A DNA stretch of 64,000 nucleotides from Streptomyces sp. NRRL F-6676. Lineage in GTDB: Bacteria > Actinomycetota > Actinomycetes > Streptomycetales > Streptomycetaceae. The DNA is taken from the NCBI RefSeq assembly GCF_000725625.1, contig NZ_KL647083.1:306193-370192 (forward strand). The letters run 5' to 3'. The translations under genes and the position numbers were made by a program. Below, one piece after another: positions 50,794 through 59,456 of the stretch (the first letter of the stretch is position 1; each line of letters starts with the position of its first letter). Under the pieces are notes generated by a model. The model saw nothing but the letters and a program-made list of their open reading frames with translations, was not told the origin of the DNA and searched no databases.

Positions 50794-51504
50794 GTGACGC
50801 GTCCGCCGACCGCCGCGCAGTGGCGGGTGATCGAGGCGGCCGACCCGGTGACGGGGCGGCTGCGGGGCACACGGGCCCAGTACGAGGCCCTGGTCAAACG
50901 GGGCCTGGCCTTCCGGCATCCGCGCCCGCCGCACGACCACTTCCTGACCCCGGCGGGCCACCGCATACGCGAGGAGGGCGCCGGGGGTGCCACCGGGGCC
51001 GGGGACACGGTCGGCCCCGGGAGCGGATCTTCCACGACCGGAGCCGACGGCGCGCCCGCCGCGACCGGACCCGGCAGCCCTCACGCCGCGACCGGGTCCG
51101 ACGTGTTCGCCGCCCGGGTCGGCGGCGAGGACGCCCCGGAGGCGACGGCACACCGGACACGCGAGGTGCACAGCGCCTGGCAGGGGCTGCTGGAGCTGCG
51201 CCGGATGACGAACCCGGACGGGGACACCGGCCGGCCCTGCGGCTGGGAGCGGACGCATCTGGTGCGGGCGGCCGCGCTCGCCCTGGAGGCGGACGGTCAC
51301 ACCCCCGCCGGACCGGACCCGGCGGGGCCCGGCTACCGGGTACGTGCCACGCCCCAGCCGGAGGCGGTCGCCGTGCACGAGGGCGGCCCCGGGGCGCTGC
51401 GCGCCTGCGCGGCCACGCTGGAGCGGGCGGGGTGGCAGGTGAGCGAGCACACGGAGGCGCGCACCGGCCGGCGGTACGTACTGGCGTCACCGCGCCGGAA
51501 GTAG
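50794..51504 (+). CDS. Conserved hypothetical protein with central low-complexity linker
   Basis: This 236-residue protein was not assigned to a family. The first 65 residues (QWRVIEAADPVTGRLRGTRAQYEALVKRGLAFRHP) look like a winged-helix or DNA-binding-like unit with a TPAGHRIRE strand. A Gly/Thr/Ala/Pro-rich linker (about 66-115) follows, then a mixed alpha/beta C-terminal part containing GALRACAATLERAGWQVSEHTEARTGRRYVLAS, which could be a second small domain. GTG 50794 has GAAGGAG upstream. It lies 73 bp downstream of the phosphatase gene and may be co-transcribed. Confidence 0.65.
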   Translation: MTRPPTAAQWRVIEAADPVTGRLRGTRAQYEALVKRGLAFRHPRPPHDHFLTPAGHRIREEGAGGATGAGDTVGPGSGSSTTGADGAPAATGPGSPHAATGSDVFAARVGGEDAPEATAHRTREVHSAWQGLLELRRMTNPDGDTGRPCGWERTHLVRAAALALEADGHTPAGPDPAGPGYRVRATPQPEAVAVHEGGPGALRACAATLERAGWQVSEHTEARTGRRYVLASPRRK

Positions 51505-51827
51505 CGCCGTCGGCGTACGCGGAGGAACGCGGGCGCGCGAAGTGCGTGGCCCGGGAGCGGGCCGGGCAGCGGGCGGCGCCGTTTTCCGAGCCGCCCAGGG
51601 CTCCCACGCGGCCTTCCTCGCTCCCGCCCACCGCCCCGGTCCGTGACGTGGGCGTCCCGCAAGAGCCGGGCCGACCGGGACGAGGAGTTCACCGCGGGTT
51701 CTCCCCCAAGTGGGCGGCGTGCCGTCCGGCGCGCATCCGGGCGGGTATGTCTGGCGCGACGTGCCGAGTGGGGGCCGCCCCTCGCCGGCGCCGAACCCGA
51801 CCCCGCCCCGCGAACGACGGAGACACC
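51505..51827. other. 323-bp intergenic region upstream of the GH89 gene
   Basis: No gene, hairpin or clear promoter was recognised; composition is like the coding DNA around it. The GH89 ribosome site (GACGGAGA) lies at its end. Confidence 0.5.
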
Positions 51828-54095
51828 ATGCCGCTGGCGCGCCGTTCCCTGCTGACCGTTCTGGCCGCCGGCTCCGCGGGCGCCGCCGTCGCCTGCGTAC
51901 CCGCCACCGCGGACGGCCCCTCGGCCGCCAGGCCGGGCGCGTCCGGCGGCGGCGACGTCGGCGCCCGGGCCGCGGCCGCCGCCGCCCGCCGACTGCTGCC
52001 CCGGCACTGGCGGCAGCTGTCCTTCCGTACCGAGGGCGACCGCGACACGTTCACCGTCTCCGGCGCCGCCGGCCGGCTCCGCGTCACCGGCGGCACGCCC
52101 GGCACCCAGCTCACCGGCCTCAACTGGTATCTGCGCCATGTCGCCGACGCCGACGTCAACTGGGCCGGGCAGCAGCTCGGCCTGCCCCGCACCCTGCCCG
52201 GGGTACCCGGCGACGGCACCGTCACCCGCCGCGCCGACGTCCCCCACCGCTTCGCGCTCAACGACACCAACGACGGCTACACCGGCCCGTACCACGACTG
52301 GTCGTACTGGGAGCGCGAGCTCGACGTCCTCGCGCTGCACGGCTACAACGAGGTCCTGGTCACCGTGGGCGCGGACGCGCTGTACCACCGGGTGTTCCAG
52401 GGGTTCGGGTACGGCGACGAGGAGCTGCGGGCGTGGCTCCCGGGTCCGGCGCACCAGCCCTGGTGGCTGTTGCAGAACCTCTCGGCCTTCCCCGAGTTCC
52501 CCGCACCGGTCTCCCGCCAACTCCTCGACGCCCGCGCCGCGCTCGGCCGGCGCATCGCCGACCGAGCGCGGGAGCTGGGCATGGTGCCGGTGCTGCCCGG
52601 CTACTTCGGCACGGTCCCGCCCGGCTTCGCCGACCGCGCCCCGGGGGCGCGCACGGTGCCGCAGGGCACCTGGATGGGGTTCGACCGGCCCGACTGGCTG
52701 GACCCGCGCACCGATGTCTTCGCCCGGGTCGCGGCGGCCTTCTACCGCACGCAGGAGGACATGTTCGGCGCCTCCACCCTGTACAAGATGGATCTGCTGC
52801 ACGAGGGCGGCACCGCCGGTGACGTACCCGTCGGGGAGGCCGCGAAGGGCGTCGAGCGGGCGCTGCGCACGGCCCGGCCGGACGCGGTCTGGGTGATCCT
52901 CGGCTGGCAGCACAACCCGCCGCGCGCGATCCTCGACGCCGTCGCCTCCGGCGGCCCCGGCGGTTCCGGCAAGGACCGGATGCTCGTCCTGGACGGCCTC
53001 TCCGACCGCCGCCCCACCGTCACCGACCGCGAGGCCGACTGGGGCGGCGTCCCGTACGCCTTCGGCTCCATCTGGAACTTCGGCGGCCACACCACGCTCG
53101 GGGCCAACACCCCCGACTGGGCCCGCCTCTACGACGCCTGGCGCACCAAGGAGGGCAGCGCCCTGCGCGGCATCGCACTGCTCCCGGAGGCCGCCGACAA
53201 CAACCCGGCGGCGTTCGCCCTGTTCTCCGAACTCCCCTGGCGGGAGGGCGAGCTGGACCTCAAGGCGTGGTTCGCGCGCTGGGCGCGGTCCCGGTACGGG
53301 GCGCACGATCCGCACGCCGAGGCCGCCTGGGACGTACTGCGCCGCACCGCGTACGGCACCACGCGCGCCGACTCCTGGAGCGAGGGCGCGGACGGCCTGT
53401 TCGGCGCCCGCCCCTCGCTGACCGTACGGCGGGCGGCGTCCTGGTCGCCCAAGCGACTCCGCTACGAGGCCGACGAGTTCGAGCGTGCCCTCGACGAACT
53501 GCTGAAGGTGCGGCCGGGGCTGCGCGACTCGTCGGCGTACCGGCGGGACCTCCTGGACGTGGCCCGCCAGTGCCTGTCCAACCGCAGCCGGACCTTGCTG
53601 CCCCGGATCCGGCAGGCGTACGAGGCACGGGACACGAAGGCGTTCGACGCGGCGACCGGGGACTGGCTGTCCGCGCTGGACCTGCTGGAGCGGCTGCTGG
53701 CCACCGACTCCGCCCATCTGTTGGGGCGCTGGGTCGCCGAGGCCCGTTCCTGGGGCGCGGACGACGCCGAGCGCGACCGGCTCCAGTACGACGCCCTCTC
53801 CCTGCTGACGGTCTGGGGCACCCGCCGGGGCGCGGACGCGGGGCTGCACGACTACGCCAACCGCGAGTGGGCGGGGCTGGTCGGCGGCCTGTACCGGCTG
53901 CGCTGGTCGACGTACTTCACCGCGCTGCGGACCGCCCTGCGCGAGGACCGGGCGCCGGTGGCGGTCGACTGGTACGCCCTGGAGGACCGCTGGACCCGCG
54001 CCCCGGGCCGCCTGGCCACCCGGCCGACGGGAGACGTCCACCGGATCGCGACACAGGTCCGCGACCGGCTGCGGGCGCTCTCCCGGACGCGCTGA
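51828..54095 (+). CDS. Alpha-N-acetylglucosaminidase (GH89), secreted
   Basis: This 755-residue enzyme of the NAGLU/GH89 family has an N-terminal NAGLU_N domain (about 45-130), the catalytic TIM barrel (about 140-480) with ALNDTNDGYTGPYHDWSYWERELDVLALHGYNEVLV, WMGFDRPDWLDP, YKMDLLHEGG, GWQHNPP and WNFGGHTTL, and a C-terminal helical domain. The signal region ARRSLLTVLAAG...AVAC has a twin-Arg and a lipobox-like AVAC, so it may be a Tat-exported lipoprotein. GH89 enzymes release terminal alpha-linked N-acetylglucosamine from heparan-type or mucin-type glycans. Confidence 0.92.
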   Translation: MPLARRSLLTVLAAGSAGAAVACVPATADGPSAARPGASGGGDVGARAAAAAARRLLPRHWRQLSFRTEGDRDTFTVSGAAGRLRVTGGTPGTQLTGLNWYLRHVADADVNWAGQQLGLPRTLPGVPGDGTVTRRADVPHRFALNDTNDGYTGPYHDWSYWERELDVLALHGYNEVLVTVGADALYHRVFQGFGYGDEELRAWLPGPAHQPWWLLQNLSAFPEFPAPVSRQLLDARAALGRRIADRARELGMVPVLPGYFGTVPPGFADRAPGARTVPQGTWMGFDRPDWLDPRTDVFARVAAAFYRTQEDMFGASTLYKMDLLHEGGTAGDVPVGEAAKGVERALRTARPDAVWVILGWQHNPPRAILDAVASGGPGGSGKDRMLVLDGLSDRRPTVTDREADWGGVPYAFGSIWNFGGHTTLGANTPDWARLYDAWRTKEGSALRGIALLPEAADNNPAAFALFSELPWREGELDLKAWFARWARSRYGAHDPHAEAAWDVLRRTAYGTTRADSWSEGADGLFGARPSLTVRRAASWSPKRLRYEADEFERALDELLKVRPGLRDSSAYRRDLLDVARQCLSNRSRTLLPRIRQAYEARDTKAFDAATGDWLSALDLLERLLATDSAHLLGRWVAEARSWGADDAERDRLQYDALSLLTVWGTRRGADAGLHDYANREWAGLVGGLYRLRWSTYFTALRTALREDRAPVAVDWYALEDRWTRAPGRLATRPTGDVHRIATQVRDRLRALSRTR

Positions 54096-54297
54096 GAGCA
54101 CGCCGGGGGAACGGGGCCGGCGGCACGTGGCGGCCCGCACCGGGCCCTGTGAGTCCTCGGTTCCCCGGTGCGCGGTTCCGCAGGGCTCGATGTGGGCGTC
54201 CGCCGGAGTGATCGCCGCAGCACTCTTGAGGGGAGCGGCCGGCCGGAGGCCGCCGCGGACCGTCCCACCACCTGTCCCCCTCGGGAAGGACCCACTC

Positions 54298-54990
54298 ATG
54301 AGCAGGATCCTCATCATCATGTCGGCCGCCGATGTCTGGACGCGGACCGACGGGTCGGCCTATCCGACCGGTTACTGGGCCGAGGAGGTGGCCGCGCCGC
54401 ACGAGAAGTTCGTCGAGGCCGGCCACACGGTCGACTTCGCCTCTCCGGGCGGGGTGTTGCAGCCGCTCGACGCGCACAGCGCCGACCCGGCGCTCGCGGG
54501 AGCGGACTGCGCCCGTTACGTGGCGCACGCGGAGAAGGCGCTGCGGGAGTTCGGTCCGCTGCTGAAGCTGGAGGACATCGACATCCGCGACTACGCGGCG
54601 CTCGTCCTGCCCGGCGGTCACGGCCCGGTCGTCGACCTCTACCAGGACCCCGCCCTCGGGCGCCTGCTGACCGCCGCGGACGCCTCGGGTGTCCTCGTCG
54701 GGGCCGTCTGCCACGGCCCGGCGGGTCTGCTCAGCGCCGTGGACGAGAAGGGCGCGTGGTTGTACGAGGGGCGCCGGATGACCGCCTTCACCGATGAGGA
54801 GGAGGCGGTGTTCGGCACGGCCGAGGGCGCTCCGTGGCTGCTCGCCACCACCCTGCGGGAGAAGGGCGCCGTGCACGTCGGGGGCCCGGCCTACCAGCAG
54901 CACAACGTGCGCGACGGCAACCTGTTCACCGGGCAGAACCCGGCCTCCAGCGCCCGCCTGGCCGAGGACATGATCGAGGCCCTCGGCTGA
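54298..54990 (+). CDS. DJ-1/PfpI family protein (Hsp31-like)
   Basis: This 230-residue class I glutamine-amidotransferase-like protein has YWAEEVAAPHEKF with the conserved Glu, LVLPGGHGPVVD, and the nucleophile elbow GAVCHGPAGL (Cys-His). The length and insert pattern match the Hsp31/glyoxalase III type that detoxifies methylglyoxal or deglycates proteins. GGAAGGA precedes the ATG. Two very strong hairpins follow the gene. Confidence 0.9.
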   Translation: MSRILIIMSAADVWTRTDGSAYPTGYWAEEVAAPHEKFVEAGHTVDFASPGGVLQPLDAHSADPALAGADCARYVAHAEKALREFGPLLKLEDIDIRDYAALVLPGGHGPVVDLYQDPALGRLLTAADASGVLVGAVCHGPAGLLSAVDEKGAWLYEGRRMTAFTDEEEAVFGTAEGAPWLLATTLREKGAVHVGGPAYQQHNVRDGNLFTGQNPASSARLAEDMIEALG

Positions 54991-55006
54991 GAAGGAACAC
55001 GCCCGC

Positions 55007-55053
55007 GTCCGCGAACCCGCCCCGGGCACTGTGCCCGGGGCGGGTTCGCGGAC
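55007..55053. terminator. Perfect 23-bp-arm hairpin (first of two)
   Basis: Arms 55007-55029 and 55031-55053 are exactly complementary around a single central T, starting 17 bp after the DJ-1 stop. This is an unusually long and perfect intrinsic terminator between convergent genes. Confidence 0.8.
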
Positions 55054-55078
55054 GGGTCAGGGGCTGGTCCGACGGCTG

Positions 55079-55136
55079 GGGCCTGTCTTCCGGTTCCCGT
55101 CGTCCGGGCGGACGACGGGAACCGGAAGACAGGCCC
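55079..55136. terminator. Perfect 28-bp-arm hairpin (second of two)
   Basis: Arms 55079-55106 and 55109-55136 are exactly complementary around a 2-bp centre, ending 6 bp before the stop of the convergent lyase gene. It can act for either strand. Confidence 0.8.
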
Positions 55137-55141
55137 TGGCC

Positions 55142-56491
55142 CTAAGCCCGTCCGACGACGGACCGGGTCATGGCCCCGGCGCTGCCGAGGTAGCCGGACG
55201 GGTCGGTCAGGCTCCGGATGCGGTCCTCGCCGAGCGCGGCGACGACGTCCCGGTCGGCCAGCAGTGCGCGCACGAGGCCGGAGCCGGTTTCGGTGGCCCG
55301 GGCGCAGGCGGCGTAGACCACCTCGTGGGCGCGCTGCCGGCCGAGGCCGGGAGCGAGGGCCATCATGACGGCCTCGGCCATGATCAGTCCCCCGGTCAGG
55401 TCCAGGTTCTCGCGCATGCGGACACGGTCGACCGTCAGGCCCGTCAGCACCTGGGCCGCCTGCTCCAGGGAGGCGGACAGCAGGAGGAACGCCTCGGGCA
55501 CGACGGCCCATTCGACGTGCCAGGGGCCGGTGGCCCGTTCGAAGTCCTGCATCGCCGCGTCCAGCATCGCCGCCGGTTTGTCCCGCAGCAGCTTCGCGGC
55601 GGCGATCATGAGTTCGCTGGAGATGGGGTTGCGCTTCTGCGGCATGGTGGAACTCGCGCCGCGGCCCGTGACGTAGGGCTCGGCCAGCTCGCCGAACTCC
55701 GTCGAGCACATCAGCGCCACGTCGGCGCCGATCTTGCCCACCGAGGCGCCGACGGCGGCGAGGAGCCCGACGATCGCGGTGAGCCCGTCCCGTGCCACGT
55801 GCCAGGTGATCTCCGGGTCCCGCAGGCCCAGTTCGGCGGCGAGCCCGGCCCGTACGCGCAGCGCCTCGGGTCCCGTGCCGAGCGAGGCGAGGGTGCCGGC
55901 CGCCCCGCCGAACTGGACCATCAGGTCGCGGCGGCGCACCTCGGCCAGCCGCTCGGCGTGGCGGTCCAGTGCCGACAGCCACACCGCGACGCGGTAGCCG
56001 AAGGTGACGGGCAGCGCGTGCTGGAGGTGGGTGCGGCCGGCGGTGACGGTGTCGGCGTGCGCCGCGGCGAGCCGGCGCAACTCCGCCCGCACCCGGTCCA
56101 GTTGGCCGGAGAGCAGCTCGAGCCCCCGGGCGCACCGCAGCATGGTCGCCGTGTCCATGATGTCCTGGGTGGTCGCGCCCCAGTGCAGATGTCCGCCGGC
56201 CTCGCCGCACTGCTCGGCGAGCTGGGTGACCAGGGGCAGGACCGGATAGCCGACGACGGCGGTGTCCCGGCGCAGCCGCTCGCGGTCGAGCCGGGCGGGG
56301 TCGCAGCGTGCGGCGATGGTGTCCGCGGCGTCGGACGGGACGACGCCCACCCGCGCCTGGGCCCGGGCGAGGGCCACCTCGACGCGGACGAGCGTCTCCA
56401 GATACGTCGTCTCGCTGAAGACGTCACGCATCGCGGGGGTGCCGAACATGTCCTGGAACAGCGGGGAGTCGAAGACGGTGCCGCCGTTCAC
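55142..56491 (-). CDS. Fumarase/aspartase superfamily lyase, PcaB-like
   Basis: This 449-residue lyase has HWGATTQDIMDTA, TAGRTHLQHALPVTFGY and the superfamily signature GASSTMPQKRNPISSE. These match 3-carboxy-cis,cis-muconate cycloisomerase-like and related lyases better than adenylosuccinate lyase. GTG 56491 overlaps the stop of the aldehyde dehydrogenase gene (GTGA), so the two are coupled. No other beta-ketoadipate genes are adjacent, so PcaB function is doubtful; an amine or aminodicarboxylate lyase feeding the dehydrogenase is an alternative. Confidence 0.87.
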   Translation of the reverse strand: MNGGTVFDSPLFQDMFGTPAMRDVFSETTYLETLVRVEVALARAQARVGVVPSDAADTIAARCDPARLDRERLRRDTAVVGYPVLPLVTQLAEQCGEAGGHLHWGATTQDIMDTATMLRCARGLELLSGQLDRVRAELRRLAAAHADTVTAGRTHLQHALPVTFGYRVAVWLSALDRHAERLAEVRRRDLMVQFGGAAGTLASLGTGPEALRVRAGLAAELGLRDPEITWHVARDGLTAIVGLLAAVGASVGKIGADVALMCSTEFGELAEPYVTGRGASSTMPQKRNPISSELMIAAAKLLRDKPAAMLDAAMQDFERATGPWHVEWAVVPEAFLLLSASLEQAAQVLTGLTVDRVRMRENLDLTGGLIMAEAVMMALAPGLGRQRAHEVVYAACARATETGSGLVRALLADRDVVAALGEDRIRSLTDPSGYLGSAGAMTRSVVGRA

Positions 56492-58026
56492 CGGGTGCTC
56501 CTCGACGTCCCCGTCGCCCCCGGCCACGAGTCCCCCGGGGCGGGAGGCATGTCGATGGCCAGGTACTTCTGCTCCAGGTACTCGTCGATCCCGGTGTTGC
56601 CGCCCTCGCGGCCGATGCCGGACTGCTTCACGCCGCCGAAGGGCGCGCTGGGATCGGAGACGTAGCCGCGGTTGAGGCCCACCATGCCGGTCTCCAGCCG
56701 CTCGCCCATGCGCAGGGCGCGGTTCAGGTCCCGGGTGTACAGATAGGCGACCAGTCCGAACTCGGTGTCGTTGGCCGCGTGGAGTGCTTCCTCCTCCGTG
56801 GTGAAGGTGCGGATCGCCGCGACCGGCCCGAAGATCTCCTCCCGTGTGATGCGCGCCCCCTCCGGGACGTCGGTGAGCACGGTCGGCGGGTAGAAGTACC
56901 CGGGACCGTCCGGTGTCCGCCCGCCCGTCCGGATCCGGGCGCCCGCGGCGACGGTCTCGTCGACCAGGTGGGCCACGCGGCGCCGCTGCCGTTCGTCGAT
57001 CAGGGGACCGAGGTCGGTGTCCGGGGCGGTGCCGGGACCGACCGAGAGCGCGTCCATGCGGGCGACCAGCCTGTGCGTGAACTCCTCGGCGACCGCGGCG
57101 TGGACGTGGAAGCGGTTGGCGGCGATGCAGGCCTCGCCGACATTGCGCAGCTTCGCGGTCAGCGCGCCCTCGACCGCGGCGTCCAGGTCGGCGTCCTCGC
57201 ACACGAGGAACGGGGCGTTGCCGCCCAGCTCCATGGAGGTGCGCAGCACGGTGTCGGCGGCCCGTGCCAGCAGGAGGCGGCCGACGGCGGTCGAACCGGT
57301 GAAGGAGACCTTGCGCAGCCGGGGGTCGCGCAGGAGGGGTTCGGTGAGCTCGCCGGCCCGGGTGGTGGGCAGGACGTTGAGGACGCCGGCGGGCAGCCCC
57401 GCCTCGGTGAGCACGTCCGCCAGTGCCGCCGACGTCAGGGGTGTCTGCGGGGCCGGCTTGAGCACCATGGTGCAGCCGGCTGCCACGGCCGGTCCGACCT
57501 TGCGGGCCGGCATCGCCAACGGGGCGTTCCAGGGCGTGATCAGCAGACAGGGTCCCACCGGCTGACGGGTGACCAGCACCCGCGCCGAGCCGTCCTCGCT
57601 GACCTTCCAGGTGCCGTCGACGCGGACGGCCTCCTCGCCGAACCAGCGCAGGTAGTGCGCCGCGTAGTGCACCTCCGCCCGGGACTCGGCGAGGGACTTG
57701 CCCATCTCGGCGGTGATCAGCAGCGCGAACTCCTCGACGCGTGCGAGGAGGAGGTCGTGGGCGCGCCGCAGGATGTCGGCGCGGCGGCGCGGGGGCACGG
57801 CCGCCCAGCCGGGCTGTGCGGCGCTCGCGGCGTCGAGTGCGGCGGCCGCGTCCGCCGGTCCGGCGTCGGCCACCTCGCACAGCGTCCGGCCGGTGGCGGG
57901 ATCCTCCACGGGGAACGTCGCCCCTTCCGCGGCGGGCCGCCAGCGGCCGTCGACGAACACCCCCTTCGCGGTCTGGTCGAGGACGTCGTCCTGGGGACGG
58001 GTACGGGCTGGAGTCTGTGGGTGCAC
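56488..58026 (-). CDS. NAD(P)-dependent aldehyde dehydrogenase, succinate-semialdehyde type
   Basis: This 512-residue ALDH has the N-binding region LITPWNAPLAMPARKVGPAVAAG, VSFTGSTAVGR, catalytic Glu in MELGGNAP and Cys in GEACIAANRF, and the C-terminal FGGVKQSGIGREGG. The sequence resembles succinate-semialdehyde dehydrogenases (GabD type). The GTG at 58026 follows GTGGAGAA. It heads a two-gene operon with the lyase and is divergent from an XRE regulator. Confidence 0.9.
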   Translation of the reverse strand: MHPQTPARTRPQDDVLDQTAKGVFVDGRWRPAAEGATFPVEDPATGRTLCEVADAGPADAAAALDAASAAQPGWAAVPPRRRADILRRAHDLLLARVEEFALLITAEMGKSLAESRAEVHYAAHYLRWFGEEAVRVDGTWKVSEDGSARVLVTRQPVGPCLLITPWNAPLAMPARKVGPAVAAGCTMVLKPAPQTPLTSAALADVLTEAGLPAGVLNVLPTTRAGELTEPLLRDPRLRKVSFTGSTAVGRLLLARAADTVLRTSMELGGNAPFLVCEDADLDAAVEGALTAKLRNVGEACIAANRFHVHAAVAEEFTHRLVARMDALSVGPGTAPDTDLGPLIDERQRRRVAHLVDETVAAGARIRTGGRTPDGPGYFYPPTVLTDVPEGARITREEIFGPVAAIRTFTTEEEALHAANDTEFGLVAYLYTRDLNRALRMGERLETGMVGLNRGYVSDPSAPFGGVKQSGIGREGGNTGIDEYLEQKYLAIDMPPAPGDSWPGATGTSRSTR

Positions 58027-58195
58027 GGTTCTCCACTTCCTGTGCGTGCGGGGGCCACGGTGCGTGGTGGACTCCAGACTGATCCGGGACGACTCCTCGT
58101 GGACGCGCACAGCACGTCCTGCGTGGACGCGGACGCGGCCGCCTAGGACGCGCAGGGCCAGTCGGGAACGGCCCGGATCGGCGAGACTGGGAGGC

Positions 58196-59074
58196 GTGGC
58201 TGAGACCAATCGTGAACTGGCCGACTTCCTGAGACGGGCCCGCGCGCAGGTCGACCCCTCGCGCGCCGGTCTTCCCCCGGACGGCCGGGTCCGGCGTGTG
58301 CCGGGCCTGCGGCGTGAGGAGGTCGCGCTGCTGGCGGGGGTGTCGACCGACTACTACGCCCGTCTGGAACAGGGCAGGCGCATCACGCCGTCCCCCGCGG
58401 TGGTCGAGGCGCTCGGGCGCGCCCTCGGTCTGGACGGTGCCGGCCGGGCCCATCTGCGGGACCTCTTCGGTATCGGCGCGTCCCCGGCGACGGGCGGCGG
58501 CCGTCCTCCCGGGATCCAGCGCGTCCGGCCGGGGCTGTACCAGCTGATCGACGCCCTCGACGGGGAACCCGTGCTGATCCTGGGCCGGCGCACCGACATC
58601 CTCGCCGCCAACCGCATGGCCCGCGCGCTCTTCGCCGACTTCGACGGCATGCCGCGCCGGGAGCGGAACTACGCGCGCTGGATGTTCCTCGACGAGGACG
58701 CCCGGGCGCTGTTCGCCGACTGGGAGGACCAGGCGCGCACGGCCGTGGAGAGTCTGCGCCTGGAGGTGGGCCGCGATCCCCGCGACCGGGCCACCACCGC
58801 TCTGGTGGCGGAGTTGCGGGAGCACAGCGCCGAGTTCGACCGGTGGTGGGAGCAGCACCGGGTGCACCAGCGCACCCACGGCTCCAAGCGGCTCCGCCAT
58901 CCCCTCGTCGGCGAGCTGACGGTCGAGTACGAGACCCTCACCCTGCCCGGGGACCCGGACACCACCCTGTTCGTCTACACCGCCGAGGCGGGCTCGCCGT
59001 CCCGGCGGGCCCTGGACCTGCTGGTGAGCTGGACCCTGACGGAGACGCGCGCGGAGAGCGGTCACGAGGGGTGA
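58196..59074 (+). CDS. XRE-family regulator with MmyB-like ligand-binding domain
   Basis: This 292-residue regulator has an N-terminal helix-turn-helix (ELADFLRRARAQV ... LRREEVALLAGVSTDYYARLEQGRRITPSPAVVEALGRAL, residues 5-80) and a MmyB-like PAS-fold domain (about 105-280; RRTDILAANRMARALFADF, RNYARWMFLDEDARALFADWE). This group is very common in Streptomyces and usually represses a divergent short-chain or aldehyde dehydrogenase gene, as the arrangement here suggests. The 169-bp divergent gap contains CGTGGACGCG twice (58098, 58122), 24 bp apart, a possible binding site. Confidence 0.9.
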   Translation: MAETNRELADFLRRARAQVDPSRAGLPPDGRVRRVPGLRREEVALLAGVSTDYYARLEQGRRITPSPAVVEALGRALGLDGAGRAHLRDLFGIGASPATGGGRPPGIQRVRPGLYQLIDALDGEPVLILGRRTDILAANRMARALFADFDGMPRRERNYARWMFLDEDARALFADWEDQARTAVESLRLEVGRDPRDRATTALVAELREHSAEFDRWWEQHRVHQRTHGSKRLRHPLVGELTVEYETLTLPGDPDTTLFVYTAEAGSPSRRALDLLVSWTLTETRAESGHEG

Positions 59075-59200
59075 CCCGGCGTCCGCGGCCCCGTGCGTGC
59101 CGCAGGTGGCGTACCCGCCCTACGCAACCCTCAAATCAACCTCTGAACCCCGCGCCCGGGCGCTTCGACCGCCCCCCGGCGCGGGCACATTCCCCGACAC

Positions 59201-59235
59201 ACGAGGCCCGCCGGCACGGGGGCGGCGGGCCTCGT
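59201..59235. terminator. Terminator downstream of the XRE gene
   Basis: Perfect 12-bp arms (ACGAGGCCCGCC type, 59201-59212 and 59224-59235) with an 11-nt loop. Confidence 0.7.
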
Positions 59236-59324
59236 GGACGTCACGCGGAACCGGCAGGGGTGTTCGGACCCGCGTCATGGAGAACCACCGGTCGCCGAGC
59301 GGACGAACGCGGTGAGCGGTGCGG

Positions 59325-59360
59325 CGCAGGGGCGGCCCAGGTCGTGGGGCCGCCCCTGCG
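59325..59360. terminator. Terminator downstream of the acyl-CoA synthetase operon
   Basis: Perfect 14-bp arms (CGCAGGGGCGGCCC type, 59325-59338 and 59347-59360) with an 8-nt loop, about 100 bp past the stop of the minus-strand synthetase gene. Confidence 0.7.
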
Positions 59361-59456
59361 GCGTGCCGGGGGCCCGGGGTCGGGGCCCGGGGTCGGGGCC
59401 CGGAGCCCCGGAGCCCGGGGCCCAGGGCTTGATCCAGGCGACGGGCCCCAGGGCCG

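Larger units (their letters stand above)
59075..59456. other. 382-bp intergenic region with two hairpins and simple-sequence DNA
   Basis: No supported gene was seen. It has a hairpin serving the XRE gene, a second hairpin serving the minus-strand acyl-CoA synthetase gene, and between 59365 and 59450 a GGGGCCCGGGGTC/GGAGCCC simple-sequence run. Confidence 0.6.
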
